From NCBI RefSeq assembly GCF_001976145.1, contig NZ_MOXD01000003.1, positions 372,001 through 436,000 on the forward strand: a stretch of 64,000 nt of DNA, given 5' to 3'. The notes beneath the pieces are model-generated. The model ran no database searches. It was not told the origin of the DNA and saw only the letters and a list, made by a program, of their open reading frames with translations. This DNA is from Serratia oryzae. Its GTDB lineage: Bacteria > Pseudomonadota > Gammaproteobacteria > Enterobacterales > Enterobacteriaceae. How positions within the stretch are numbered: the stretch's first letter is position 1; each line of letters begins with the position of its first letter. This document shows, piece by piece, positions 29,303 to 37,266 of this stretch. The position numbers were made by a program, and so were the translations under genes.

Positions 29303-30544
29303 TTAATGTGGGAATTTGGCTCGCATTACCAATAAACCTAGGGCCAGGCAAACCACGGCGCTGACCAGAAATAACAGATTAACGGCCAGATGCAGACTGG
29401 CATGATCGATCACCACTCCCAACAAAATAGGTACCCAGTTGGCAACGTAGGCAATCACATAGAATAACGAAATCAAACGCGCATGGCTGGCCTTCGGTGA
29501 AATCAGGTTCACCAAGGTGGCACTGCCAACAAAGATCGCCCCGTAGGCATAGCCCGCAATCACCATACCCACCGCGGCCAACACCAGCGAATAAAGCTGA
29601 ATTGCCTCGGCAAACACCACCACCGACAGCGCCTGCGCCAGGCAGCCAAACATCAGCGAATAGCGTGCCTTAAAGCGACGGCTCAAGATCTGGCTGATAC
29701 CGGCAATGACCAGATACACCGCGATCACATAACCATAAACGCCGCGGCTTTGCATACCCAGCAGCTTTTCGGCCACGCTGGGGCCTATCGCCAGAATACT
29801 CGCCGCTACCGCCCAGCAGGTGAATAATGCCCCAGCGCACAGGAAAAATTGACTGCCGGTTGCGCGTAACCCTGCCGCCAGGCTGCTGTTTTCCACTCTG
29901 GTTTCCACAGCCTGCCCGCTGCTTACCACCAGCGCCACATCCTGCGGCCATTTCAGCATCACGCCCAATGCTGCGGTAGCAGCAACGAACATAATAATGA
30001 CAAACGGCATCGACGTGGTATAGAACCCAGTCTGTAATGCCACACCGCTGAAGATCGGCCCCAGCGCCAGCCCGGTAGTGAACGAAAGCGTGGCGATCAA
30101 CGCCGCATTCTTGCCCCCGTCCTTGGGGCCAAAACGCACTAGGGCAATATTCGCCGCGCCGGTCAACGCTCCGGTGCCGATCCCAGCCAGCAAACGCGCG
30201 ATAAACAGCAGGGTAAAGGAGTCCGCCAGCGCAAACAGTAGTGCTCCAACCAGCACCACCAGCAACGCCGGGACAATCATGCTACGCAGATCCCGCACTT
30301 TACCCGCCAGGTTGCCCACGCCGAACAAAGAAATCAGCACACCTGCCGCATAAGCGCCATAAATCACCGTCAGGCTTACCGAGGTTAACGCTAACTCATG
30401 CTGGTAAAGAGGATAAAGCGGCGTCGGCGCACTGCTGTTCAGCAGCGCAGACATCAGTGCCAGCGCGAGAAACCACAGAATCGCAAAACGCGACGCCCCC
30501 GAATCCGTTCTGGCTGATCCATCAACCGCCACACCCTCTGACAT
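29303..30544 (-). CDS. MFS transporter, sugar/drug-efflux type
   Basis: A 413-residue major facilitator protein with about twelve membrane segments. The motif-A-like loop between segments 2 and 3 reads GNLAGKVRDLRS, and the fourth segment region has ARLLAGIGTGALTGA. The ATG at 30544 (MSEGVAVDG) has a GGAGAGA ribosome site; an upstream in-frame ATG at 30580 is less likely. It is on the same strand as the EamA, cupin and ThDP genes, 160 bases downstream of the EamA stop, and ends at a good terminator. Substrate unknown. It is the last gene of an accessory block between menF and nuoN. Confidence 0.8.
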   Translation of the reverse strand: MSEGVAVDGSARTDSGASRFAILWFLALALMSALLNSSAPTPLYPLYQHELALTSVSLTVIYGAYAAGVLISLFGVGNLAGKVRDLRSMIVPALLVVLVGALLFALADSFTLLFIARLLAGIGTGALTGAANIALVRFGPKDGGKNAALIATLSFTTGLALGPIFSGVALQTGFYTTSMPFVIIMFVAATAALGVMLKWPQDVALVVSSGQAVETRVENSSLAAGLRATGSQFFLCAGALFTCWAVAASILAIGPSVAEKLLGMQSRGVYGYVIAVYLVIAGISQILSRRFKARYSLMFGCLAQALSVVVFAEAIQLYSLVLAAVGMVIAGYAYGAIFVGSATLVNLISPKASHARLISLFYVIAYVANWVPILLGVVIDHASLHLAVNLLFLVSAVVCLALGLLVMRAKFPH

Positions 30545-30704
30545 TACTCTCTCCCGCAACGATCGGGCCTTCGCCCGCAATCAACATCGCTTGCCACAAC
30601 TGCTCCTGTGGGAAAGCGCGCTCATCATACCGTTCGGATCTCAGCGTCAAAATAGCCAATAACGCATCACAGTGATTCATTAATGCATGCATATAGATGC
30701 AAAA

Positions 30705-31571
30705 TTACACCGACGCTGTTTTAGCTGCTGTTTTTGCCGGTGCGCGCCGTAACATGGCCAACGCCCCGGAGAGAATAATCAAGGCCATGCCAACAGCGGC
30801 CAGAGAAGACAGCGCTTCTGCGAAAATCAGGTAGCCGAGCAACGTGGAGAAAATAATAGTGCTGTAAGAGAGGATGCTGACAATCACCGGATTACCGCTG
30901 CCATAAGCCCGTGTCATGGTGATTTGCCCCAAACTGCCGAACACGCCGATGGCGCAAACGCACAGCAGCGTAGCCGCATCCAGCGCCGCAAAGCCGACGA
31001 TCGTCGCCATGACCAGGCCCACCAGTGTCCCGACCAGCGAAAAATAGAACACCACGCGCAGTTCAGGCTCGCCGGTACGCACCAGTTTACCGACGTTAAA
31101 ATAAGCCAGCGCGGTTAATAACCCGGAAAACAGGCCGACTAACGTCGCTGCAAATTCACCGTGTGGCACATCCGGACGCAGCAGGATGAGGATCCCGACA
31201 AACCCTAATAATACGGAGAACAGCAGTTTACCGGTCAATTGACCTTTAGTGGTGACAAAAGCGATCACCGACTGGAAGATGGGATTGGTGTAACCGAGGG
31301 TGGTTGCCGTCGCGATAGGCAGATGGATCAGCGAATAGAAACCGCAGTACATTGCGGCATTACCGATGGCGGCACGTTTCATATGTAACCCAAGATGCTG
31401 GGTGCGGAAGCCGATATGCTTGACCCTAATCAGCGCCGCCACGATGGCGACATTGATAAATGAACGATAAAAAATGATGTCAAAAAAACCGACCTTCGCT
31501 GAAGCCAGTTTGATACAGGCCCCCATCAAGGCGAAAAACGCACTGGCAACGACCATCCATAAAGCAACCAT
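30705..31571 (-). CDS. EamA/DMT-family permease
   Basis: A 288-residue inner-membrane protein with ten likely membrane segments arranged as two EamA repeats (for example AFFALMGACIKLAS at the start, and FSTLLGYLIFAEALSS in the second repeat). The family exports or imports small metabolites, with substrates rarely predictable. The ATG at 31571 is preceded by GGGGAAG. The frame stays open to 31817, but those extra 82 codons lie inside an ERIC-type repeat and encode a repeat-derived peptide (AVQKRVAFLNSN). They should not be annotated as protein. The start sits about 40 bases from the repeat end. Confidence 0.82.
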   Translation of the reverse strand: MVALWMVVASAFFALMGACIKLASAKVGFFDIIFYRSFINVAIVAALIRVKHIGFRTQHLGLHMKRAAIGNAAMYCGFYSLIHLPIATATTLGYTNPIFQSVIAFVTTKGQLTGKLLFSVLLGFVGILILLRPDVPHGEFAATLVGLFSGLLTALAYFNVGKLVRTGEPELRVVFYFSLVGTLVGLVMATIVGFAALDAATLLCVCAIGVFGSLGQITMTRAYGSGNPVIVSILSYSTIIFSTLLGYLIFAEALSSLAAVGMALIILSGALAMLRRAPAKTAAKTASV

Positions 31572-31612
31572 GACTTCCCCGGAATGCGGCCCAAGAGGGC
31601 CGCGAAATGATT

Positions 31613-31885
31613 TATACCCTAAATAATTCGAGTTGCTGTTCAAAAACGCAACGCGTTTTTGAACAGCACTTATGCTGGCCCCACAGGGGCGAGGCCCAAA
31701 CTTGGGCCGAGTAACGCGACAAGCTCGTGACAAATGGGTCGTAGACCGATTTGAACAGCGCTTGCGCTGGCCCGTAGGGTGAGCCTCATTAATGAGGCTC
31801 ATAATCCCTAGGAGCATAGGCCACTATGTGACTGGGGTGAACGAGCGTAGTCAACACACCTGCAGCTTGAAATATGACGGGTATA
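31613..31885. repeat. Composite ERIC element with an internal insert
   Basis: The right 84 bases (31802-31885) are a good ERIC half in reverse orientation, including CCTAGGAGCATAGG and GTGACTGGGGTGAACG and ending GCAGCTTGAAATATGACGGG. The left end (31613-31636) is the opposite ERIC terminus. About 165 bases replace the expected 20 or so. The insert begins with the palindrome TGTTCAAAAACGC/GCGTTTTTGAACA, has two related units (TTTTTGAACAGCACTTATGC and ATTTGAACAGCGCTTGCGC), and shares 55 bases with 8413-8467. The right end abuts the cupin stop codon. Confidence 0.8.
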
Positions 31886-32311
31886 TTATTCGGCGGCTTT
31901 CACCGTCAATGGTTTATTATCTGCACAGGCAAAGAACACCAGCATTTCGGCGCCCTTATCACCAGAAACGCCTTGATGGATAATATCTACCGTATCGGTA
32001 AATGAATCACCCTGTTTAAAGGTTTTTTTCACGCCGGTGGCTTTCACCGTCAAAGAAACGCTGCCGCCGGTCATGTATACCGCACTGATGCAAGGATGAG
32101 TATGCCAGGCCAGCACCTTATTCGGCTCCACGGTCACCTTAAGCATGGTGATTTGCGGTGCCCCTGCCGGGTAGTGGCGGTAGGCGGTGCCTTCCCATGA
32201 GGTTTCGCTTTTCAACAGGGTTTCTTTGGTGATCCCTTCACCGTGTTCGCCAGCCGCCAGAGCGTTGCCTTGAAATGCGGCCATTAATGCCAGAAGTACC
32301 CATTTGTACAT
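31886..32311 (-). CDS. Secreted cupin-domain protein
   Basis: A 141-residue protein with a signal peptide (MYKWVLLALMAAFQGNALA, then AGEHGEG), so it is probably periplasmic. The rest is a single cupin: TVEPNKVLAWHTHP holds the HxH metal pair, followed by SAVYMTGGSVSLTV and a late TVDIIHQG histidine. Cupins of this size may be dioxygenases, isomerases or binding proteins; the ligand is not predictable. The ATG at 32311 has GGAG upstream. ERIC-type repeats lie on both sides, and one begins directly after its stop codon. It shares strand with the ThDP enzyme upstream and the EamA permease downstream. Confidence 0.75.
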   Translation of the reverse strand: MYKWVLLALMAAFQGNALAAGEHGEGITKETLLKSETSWEGTAYRHYPAGAPQITMLKVTVEPNKVLAWHTHPCISAVYMTGGSVSLTVKATGVKKTFKQGDSFTDTVDIIHQGVSGDKGAEMLVFFACADNKPLTVKAAE

Positions 32312-32348
32312 GGTTATTGCTCCATCGTTGTTGTGATTAAAAAACATC

Positions 32349-32471
32349 CCCTTATTACCTGAAGCCGCAGCGTTGTTGACTACGGGCGCTCACCCCAGTC
32401 ACTAAGTTATCTATGCTCCTGGGGACTTATGCCCTTGCCGCCTAGCTGCAACTCCAAGTACGTCGGGTATA
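32349..32471. repeat. ERIC element between the ThDP gene and the cupin gene
   Basis: About 123 bases with the ERIC core GCTCACCCCAGTCACTAAG and ATGCTCCTGGGGACTTATGC, the GCCGCCTAGCTGCAACT arm and a terminal CGTCGGGTATA. Length and layout fit a full-length element. Confidence 0.85.
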
Positions 32472-32558
32472 GAATGGGGTGAAACATGGAAGTGAAGTTG
32501 ATAGCAATAGTGCAGCAAATAGCGATACGCCACACCCACGGGTATGGCGTATCGCGTT

Positions 32559-34388
32559 TTATATCCCTTTTATACGCTGCTCGTATGCGCGGATACTTTC
32601 AGCATAGTAATGATTAGGAGCAACGTGGTTCCCCACCATCACTTCAATCAGGAATGGGCCATCATGTTCAGCCGCAGCGCTGAGGGCATGATCCAACTCT
32701 TCTAGCGTCGTTGCACAGGCCGAAGCCACCCCCAAACTGTTGGCAAAGGCTTTCCAATCATGATTCGGTAACGCGGTATACGCCGCAGAAACACCCCGAT
32801 TTTGCAACGTATCGATATGCACTGCACCGTGTGCGCTGTTGTTCATTACCACAAAGGTCATTTTTACCTGATAGCGTGCCGCGGTCTGGATCTCCATACC
32901 GTGCATCAGCATACAACCGTCACCGGTGACGACCAGGCAATCGCGTTGCGGGGCAGCCAGCTTGATGCCGATACCGGCACAGATTGCCCACCCCATCGGT
33001 GCCAGAGAGCTGGAGGTATGATAGTCACCGCAGCCACGCGCCTGCCAGTGGTGTGCCATAAAGATACGATGCGCGCCTGAATCCACCACCACATTAGCGT
33101 CATCGGCCGTTCTGCGGCGCAAATGTTTAATCACATCCCCAGGGTACATATTGGCTTCGCCCTGGGCGATGCGCGCTACCAGATCCGACTGCTGCTGTTC
33201 CAGCGGTAGCATACGCACCTGTTTCATCCACTGATCGCGCAGCCGGTTTACGCACACCAGGCGCGCATCGTCATCATTGATGATGTGCAGTAGGCCCTGC
33301 AGGGAACCGTGCAGATTAGAGAAAATCTGTACGTCAGGCTGATAGTGAGAACTCGCCTTATCGAAGTCCTCATCAATCACCACCAGCGTTTTGGTACCAT
33401 GCAGTTTAGGATCCCAATTCAGGCTATCGCGTTGGCTGAGATCGCACCCCAGCACCAGCAGGACATCCACGCTGTCACCATTAATGGTTTCCACCGCACG
33501 GGTATGACCAGCAAAACCATACAGGCCCAGCGCCAGTTCATGATCCTCAGGGAAAGCCCCCTTGCCCGAAAGCGTGGTGGCAACCGGCAGACGGTATTTT
33601 TCTGCCACGCGTAACAGCAACTCGGCATCCGGAGGATTATTCACACGGCTCCCCACCAGGCAAGCCACATTCAGCCCGCGCAGGAGATAGTTGTCGAGCA
33701 GCATATCCAGTGCCGGTTGATCCACTGCCGCTTCGCGGCATGCCGGTATGCGCAGTAGCTCTGGCTGGTTTCTTCCGGCAGCGACCGTCTTCTGCATATC
33801 AATAGGTACGCTGAGATAGGCGCGCCCTTTACGCTGGGTATTCAAGCAGGACAAACTGCGACGCAGTTCATGCGGCAGAGTGAGGTTGTTTTTAACTTCA
33901 ATGGCCGTGGAGAGCAATGGCTTAACGATCGTCAGCTCATCAAGGCCGCTGTTGCTGCCATCTTGAAATGCGCCCTGCGCTTCATGGTAAGTGGCAATCC
34001 CGCCCGCCAGATAGAGTACTGGGATTTTATCGGCCTGTGCGGCCGCCATGGCAGGCAGGAAATTCATGGTGCCAGGGCCGGAAATCCCCAGGCAAACGCC
34101 GAATTTGCGGCTGGCGCGGGCATAACCATCAGCCATAAAACCACAGGCGGTTTCGTGAGCGCCAACGATGCCGGTAATCGTCGAATGTTCAATGGATTTA
34201 ATCAGCGGGTAAACAAGCTTGCCTGGCACCAGAAAAATATGTTGGATTCCGCGCGACGCCAAACCTTCGATAATCACATCTGCATTGTTTTTTGTGGTCG
34301 CTTTAACGTCAGGTGTCGGGACCACTCTGACGCCCCCCGCAGTTGCCAATGCTACGCGGGCATACATGCTCTCTACGTGAGATTCCAT
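32559..34388 (-). CDS. ThDP-dependent acetolactate-synthase-like enzyme
   Basis: A 609-residue thiamine-diphosphate enzyme of the acetolactate synthase/pyruvate oxidase superfamily. The N-terminal pyrimidine-binding domain has the catalytic Glu79 in GAHETACGFMADGYAR and the GISGPG loop. The middle domain has TLSGKGAFPEDHELALGLYG. The C-terminal domain has the ThDP/Mg motif from GDG (489-491) to NN (516-517). It is not the biosynthetic IlvB/I/G type by context, since no small regulatory subunit is present, and no catabolic budA lies nearby. The reaction is unknown; 2-oxoacid decarboxylation or carboligation is expected for the family. The first 35 residues are an unusual extension. A LysR gene is divergent, and a cupin and a permease follow. 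Confidence 0.75.
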   Translation of the reverse strand: MESHVESMYARVALATAGGVRVVPTPDVKATTKNNADVIIEGLASRGIQHIFLVPGKLVYPLIKSIEHSTITGIVGAHETACGFMADGYARASRKFGVCLGISGPGTMNFLPAMAAAQADKIPVLYLAGGIATYHEAQGAFQDGSNSGLDELTIVKPLLSTAIEVKNNLTLPHELRRSLSCLNTQRKGRAYLSVPIDMQKTVAAGRNQPELLRIPACREAAVDQPALDMLLDNYLLRGLNVACLVGSRVNNPPDAELLLRVAEKYRLPVATTLSGKGAFPEDHELALGLYGFAGHTRAVETINGDSVDVLLVLGCDLSQRDSLNWDPKLHGTKTLVVIDEDFDKASSHYQPDVQIFSNLHGSLQGLLHIINDDDARLVCVNRLRDQWMKQVRMLPLEQQQSDLVARIAQGEANMYPGDVIKHLRRRTADDANVVVDSGAHRIFMAHHWQARGCGDYHTSSSLAPMGWAICAGIGIKLAAPQRDCLVVTGDGCMLMHGMEIQTAARYQVKMTFVVMNNSAHGAVHIDTLQNRGVSAAYTALPNHDWKAFANSLGVASACATTLEELDHALSAAAEHDGPFLIEVMVGNHVAPNHYYAESIRAYEQRIKGI

Positions 34389-34728
34389 TTTTTATATCCA
34401 GTCTTGATAAGCCAAACTGATTCAGAGCGGATCTCATCAAGCAATTACGCCCACCAAGACCGGCTCTCATGCATATTTGCTGCTGCTAGAATGGTTGCTC
34501 CAAAAACGAAATGTGCACCAGATCACAACACGAGCGCTGATAGCATAAAGATTGTTTAATAAAAATAAAGATGCAAAGCTGCTTCACAAGGATGCATTTT
34601 TCATATCCTGAAACATAATGTATAATTATGATACATGAGACTCATTTTTTGCCAAAACCTTTTACAACAGGGTCTTCACACTGGGAATGGGCTAAAAACC
34701 GATAAGATTCCAAGAAGGAAACGGCACA
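34389..34728. promoter_or_regulatory. Divergent ThDP enzyme / LysR control region
   Basis: This 340-base AT-rich gap should hold both promoters. It contains the inverted repeat ATGTAT-N7-ATACAT at 34618-34636, which fits a LysR-type T-N11-A site, and a direct repeat GATGCA at about 34570 and 34591. Confidence 0.5.
34618..34636. promoter_or_regulatory. Candidate LysR operator
   Basis: ATGTAT-AATTATG-ATACAT is a perfect 6-base inverted repeat containing T-N11-A, 93 bases before the LysR start and between the two divergent genes, the usual place for autoregulation. Confidence 0.45.
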
Positions 34729-35601
34729 ATGAATTGGGATGATGCACGATTCTTCCTGGCGGTGGCACGCTACGGTACTTTACGAAAAGCGGCGAATGAA
34801 CTACGCGTCGATCAGGCCACCGTCGGGCGGCGGGTCAGCGCTCTTGAAGAAACCTTGGGTTCCAAACTGTTTATCCGCACGCCAAAGTCATTCTCCTTAA
34901 GTCCGCTAGGCGAGGAGATGCTGGCCGATGTGATTAACATGGAAAACGCAGTGCAGGCGATCGGCCGTAAAGCCGCCAGCGGCGACGAAAGCCTATGTGG
35001 CAACGTCCGCATCGCCACCACCGATACCATGGCAGAAGCCTTTGTTATACCGGCACTAAAAAACCTGCGCGAGAAATACCCGCGCATTACCGTGACCTTA
35101 CTGACCGCGGTCAACATTTCTGACATCTCTTATCGCGGGGCCGATCTGGCGATCCGCGGAGCCCGTCCAGATTCTGATGAACTGGTGATCAAGCGCCTGG
35201 CCACCATTGAAATGGGCCTCTACGCCACGCAGGATTATCTCGACAGGCAGGGAATGCCAACCAAGGGCGATCATTTACGCGGTCACGATCTGCTAATGTT
35301 CCCACGTGAACTGGTGCCGCGCCACTGGAATAACTTCTGTGGTGAAACCCTGGCCGAGCCCAACGCGGTATTACAATGCAATTCGCAATTGCTGCTGCGT
35401 TCCGCAACGCGTAATGGTTTGGGTATAGGGCTGCTTTCGTGTTTCCTGGCCGATAAAGATCCCGATCTGATACGCATTTTCCCGGAGAATAAAGACTGGG
35501 TAGATATCTGGTTGGTACTGCACCCTGATTTACAACGCGCAGCGCGCGTTCGGGCGGTAGTGCAAGCATTGGAAGAGTCGTTTCAAACTTACTCTGAGTA
35601 G
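34729..35601 (+). CDS. LysR-family transcriptional regulator
   Basis: A 290-residue LysR regulator. The N-terminal winged helix-turn-helix is [20 protein letters not shown] ... [18 protein letters not shown], and the C-terminal periplasmic-binding-like domain covers about 90-290 ([28 protein letters not shown]). It belongs to the MNWDDLRFFL-type branch related to CrgA-like regulators. Divergence from the ThDP gene suggests it controls that gene and perhaps the genes downstream of it. It ends at the left arm of a MITE-like element whose hairpin can terminate it. Confidence 0.85.
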   Translation: MNWDDARFFLAVARYGTLRKAANELRVDQATVGRRVSALEETLGSKLFIRTPKSFSLSPLGEEMLADVINMENAVQAIGRKAASGDESLCGNVRIATTDTMAEAFVIPALKNLREKYPRITVTLLTAVNISDISYRGADLAIRGARPDSDELVIKRLATIEMGLYATQDYLDRQGMPTKGDHLRGHDLLMFPRELVPRHWNNFCGETLAEPNAVLQCNSQLLLRSATRNGLGIGLLSCFLADKDPDLIRIFPENKDWVDIWLVLHPDLQRAARVRAVVQALEESFQTYSE

Positions 35602-35606
35602 CCATT

Positions 35607-35631
35607 AAAAAAGGTCGCCGAAGCGACCTTT
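35607..35631 (+). terminator. LysR-gene terminator (left arm hairpin)
   Basis: AAAGGTCGC-CGAA-GCGACCTTT lies 6 bases beyond the LysR stop codon. The T run on the plus strand is short. Confidence 0.55.
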
Positions 35632-35762
35632 GAGGTTGATGACAAAGTCGCTTTTGAACCCGAGATACTCGGGCCTAGCGCACCGAGGGGCGCTCCGGCG
35701 GCTTACGCCGCTACGACCCCTTCGGCACGCTCTCCCTAATAACGGGCTTTGTCAGCAGTCTG

Positions 35763-35787
35763 AAAGGTCGCCGAAGCGACCTTTTTA
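35763..35787 (-). terminator. nuo operon terminator (right arm hairpin)
   Basis: The same stem as at 35607, 16 bases beyond the nuoN stop codon on the minus strand. T residues follow its left side only in part (CTTTC), while the plus side has TTTTT. Confidence 0.5.
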
Positions 35788-35802
35788 CTGCTTAAATCTT
35801 CA

Positions 35803-37260
35803 TCAGAACATCGGTTGGGCCATCTGCACCAGACCGATCAGCGGCTGCGGGTAAAGACCCAGCAACAGCACCAGCGCTGCAGAGATTAGCACCACCACCC
35901 CGCCCGCCGTCAATGCCCAGTTATTTGGCGTATCACGAACCAGTTTTTCTGGTGCGCTGAGGAACAAGCTGACGGTCACTCGCAGGTAGTAGTACAAGCC
36001 AATCGCACTCCCGACCACCACAGCCCCAGTCAACCACCACAGATGCGCGCTGACACCCATCGCTATCACGAAGAATTTACCGATAAAGCCCAACGTCATC
36101 GGGATCCCTGCCAGCGACAGCATCATCACGGTCATCACCGCAGACAGGATTGGCTTGTGCCAGAACAGACCACGGTAGGAGAACAGTGAGTCAACATCCG
36201 GGCCGCGATACGGGCTGGACATCAGGCTGATCACTCCGAAAGCACCCAGGCTGCTGAACAGATAACCGGCCAGATAAACGCCTGCGGTCTCCATCGACAG
36301 TTGATGGGTTTGCACCGCAATCAGCGCCACCAGCAGATACCCCAGGTGAGCGATGGAGGAGTAACCCAACAGACGCTTAATGTTGGTCTGGCTGATCGCC
36401 ATCAGGTTCCCGAATAGAATCGAGCAGAAGGCGATAATCGACAACACCATGCGCAGTGCTTCGCTGTCAGCGGCTGGTGCATACAGGAACAAACGCATCA
36501 CTACCGCAAAGATCGCAATCTTACTGGCCGTTGCCAGGAAGGTTGAAACCGGCGCGGGAGCGCCCTGATAGACATCTGGCGTCCACAGCTGGAACGGCAC
36601 CAAAGAGAGTTTGAAACCCAAACCTACGATCATCATGCCCATACCGGCCAGAATCAGCGGTTGGTGCACCATATGTTCCTGCAGGCTCTTACCCAGCCCC
36701 GCCAGGGACAGATCGCCGGATTCAGCATACAGCAGCGCCATGCCGAACAGCAGGAAGCTCGAGGCCGCAGCGGACAGCACCATGTACTTGATGGCCGCTT
36801 CCAGCGAACGCTTCTGGCGATAGGCATAACCCACCAGCCCAAACAGTGGCAGCGAGATCAGTTCGATACCGAGGAACAGCGAAGCCAGGTGGTTGGCACT
36901 CGCCAGCAGAATACCGCCCATGGCGGCAATCAGCACCAGCAGGTAAAACTCTTCACGGTTATCCGGGTAGCCCACCAGCCATGGATAGGCGAAGGTACAG
37001 GTTGCCAGACTCGCCACCACCACCAGCCCGGTGTAGAACATCGAATAACCATCAATCCGCATTAGCGGAGTGACATCCATAGGGCCAACCTGGCCGACAA
37101 AATAGAGTGAAAACAGCGCCAGGTTAAGACCGATGACTGTCAGGGTGGCGTTGATAAAATGGTCGCGTCGCCACGCAATGCACAGCATCACAACCACCAC
37201 CGTCAATCCGACGATCAACAGCGGTAACAGTGCGATCAGTTGTTGAGGAGTTATTGTCAT
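35803..37260 (-). CDS. nuoN: NADH-quinone oxidoreductase subunit N
   Basis: NuoN is one of the three antiporter-like proton-pumping membrane subunits of respiratory complex I. It has 485 residues, as in E. coli, with about fourteen membrane helices. Expected features are the broken helices and a charged residue chain, for example the lysine in the region [19 protein letters not shown] and the glutamate near [16 protein letters not shown]. It is the last gene of the nuo operon, 6 bases after nuoM. Confidence 0.96.
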   Translation of the reverse strand: MTITPQQLIALLPLLIVGLTVVVVMLCIAWRRDHFINATLTVIGLNLALFSLYFVGQVGPMDVTPLMRIDGYSMFYTGLVVVASLATCTFAYPWLVGYPDNREEFYLLVLIAAMGGILLASANHLASLFLGIELISLPLFGLVGYAYRQKRSLEAAIKYMVLSAAASSFLLFGMALLYAESGDLSLAGLGKSLQEHMVHQPLILAGMGMMIVGLGFKLSLVPFQLWTPDVYQGAPAPVSTFLATASKIAIFAVVMRLFLYAPAADSEALRMVLSIIAFCSILFGNLMAISQTNIKRLLGYSSIAHLGYLLVALIAVQTHQLSMETAGVYLAGYLFSSLGAFGVISLMSSPYRGPDVDSLFSYRGLFWHKPILSAVMTVMMLSLAGIPMTLGFIGKFFVIAMGVSAHLWWLTGAVVVGSAIGLYYYLRVTVSLFLSAPEKLVRDTPNNWALTAGGVVVLISAALVLLLGLYPQPLIGLVQMAQPMF

Positions 37261-37266
37261 GGCGAA

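Larger units (their letters stand above)
35606..35789. repeat. MITE-like element with terminator-forming inverted ends
   Basis: About 184 bases between the LysR and nuoN genes. Both ends carry the same hairpin (AAAGGTCGC-CGAA-GCGACCTTT at 35610-35631 and 35763-35784). The inner flanks are also inverted: GATGACAAAG (35638-35646) and CTTTGTCAGC (35744-35753). Together they form arms of about 45 bases. The middle holds shorter hairpins such as CCCGAG-ATA-CTCGGG. No open frame lies inside. It looks like a non-coding mobile or amplified repeat. Confidence 0.6.

Noticed and set aside
31613-32471. Closely spaced repeats considered as a CRISPR array
   Set aside because: They are two ERIC-type elements of over 120 bases flanking a gene, not short direct repeats with unique spacers, and no cas genes are present.
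29303-35789. Accessory block considered as a genomic island or prophage remnant
   Set aside because: No integrase, tRNA attachment site, direct flanking repeats or phage genes are visible, and base use looks similar to neighbours.
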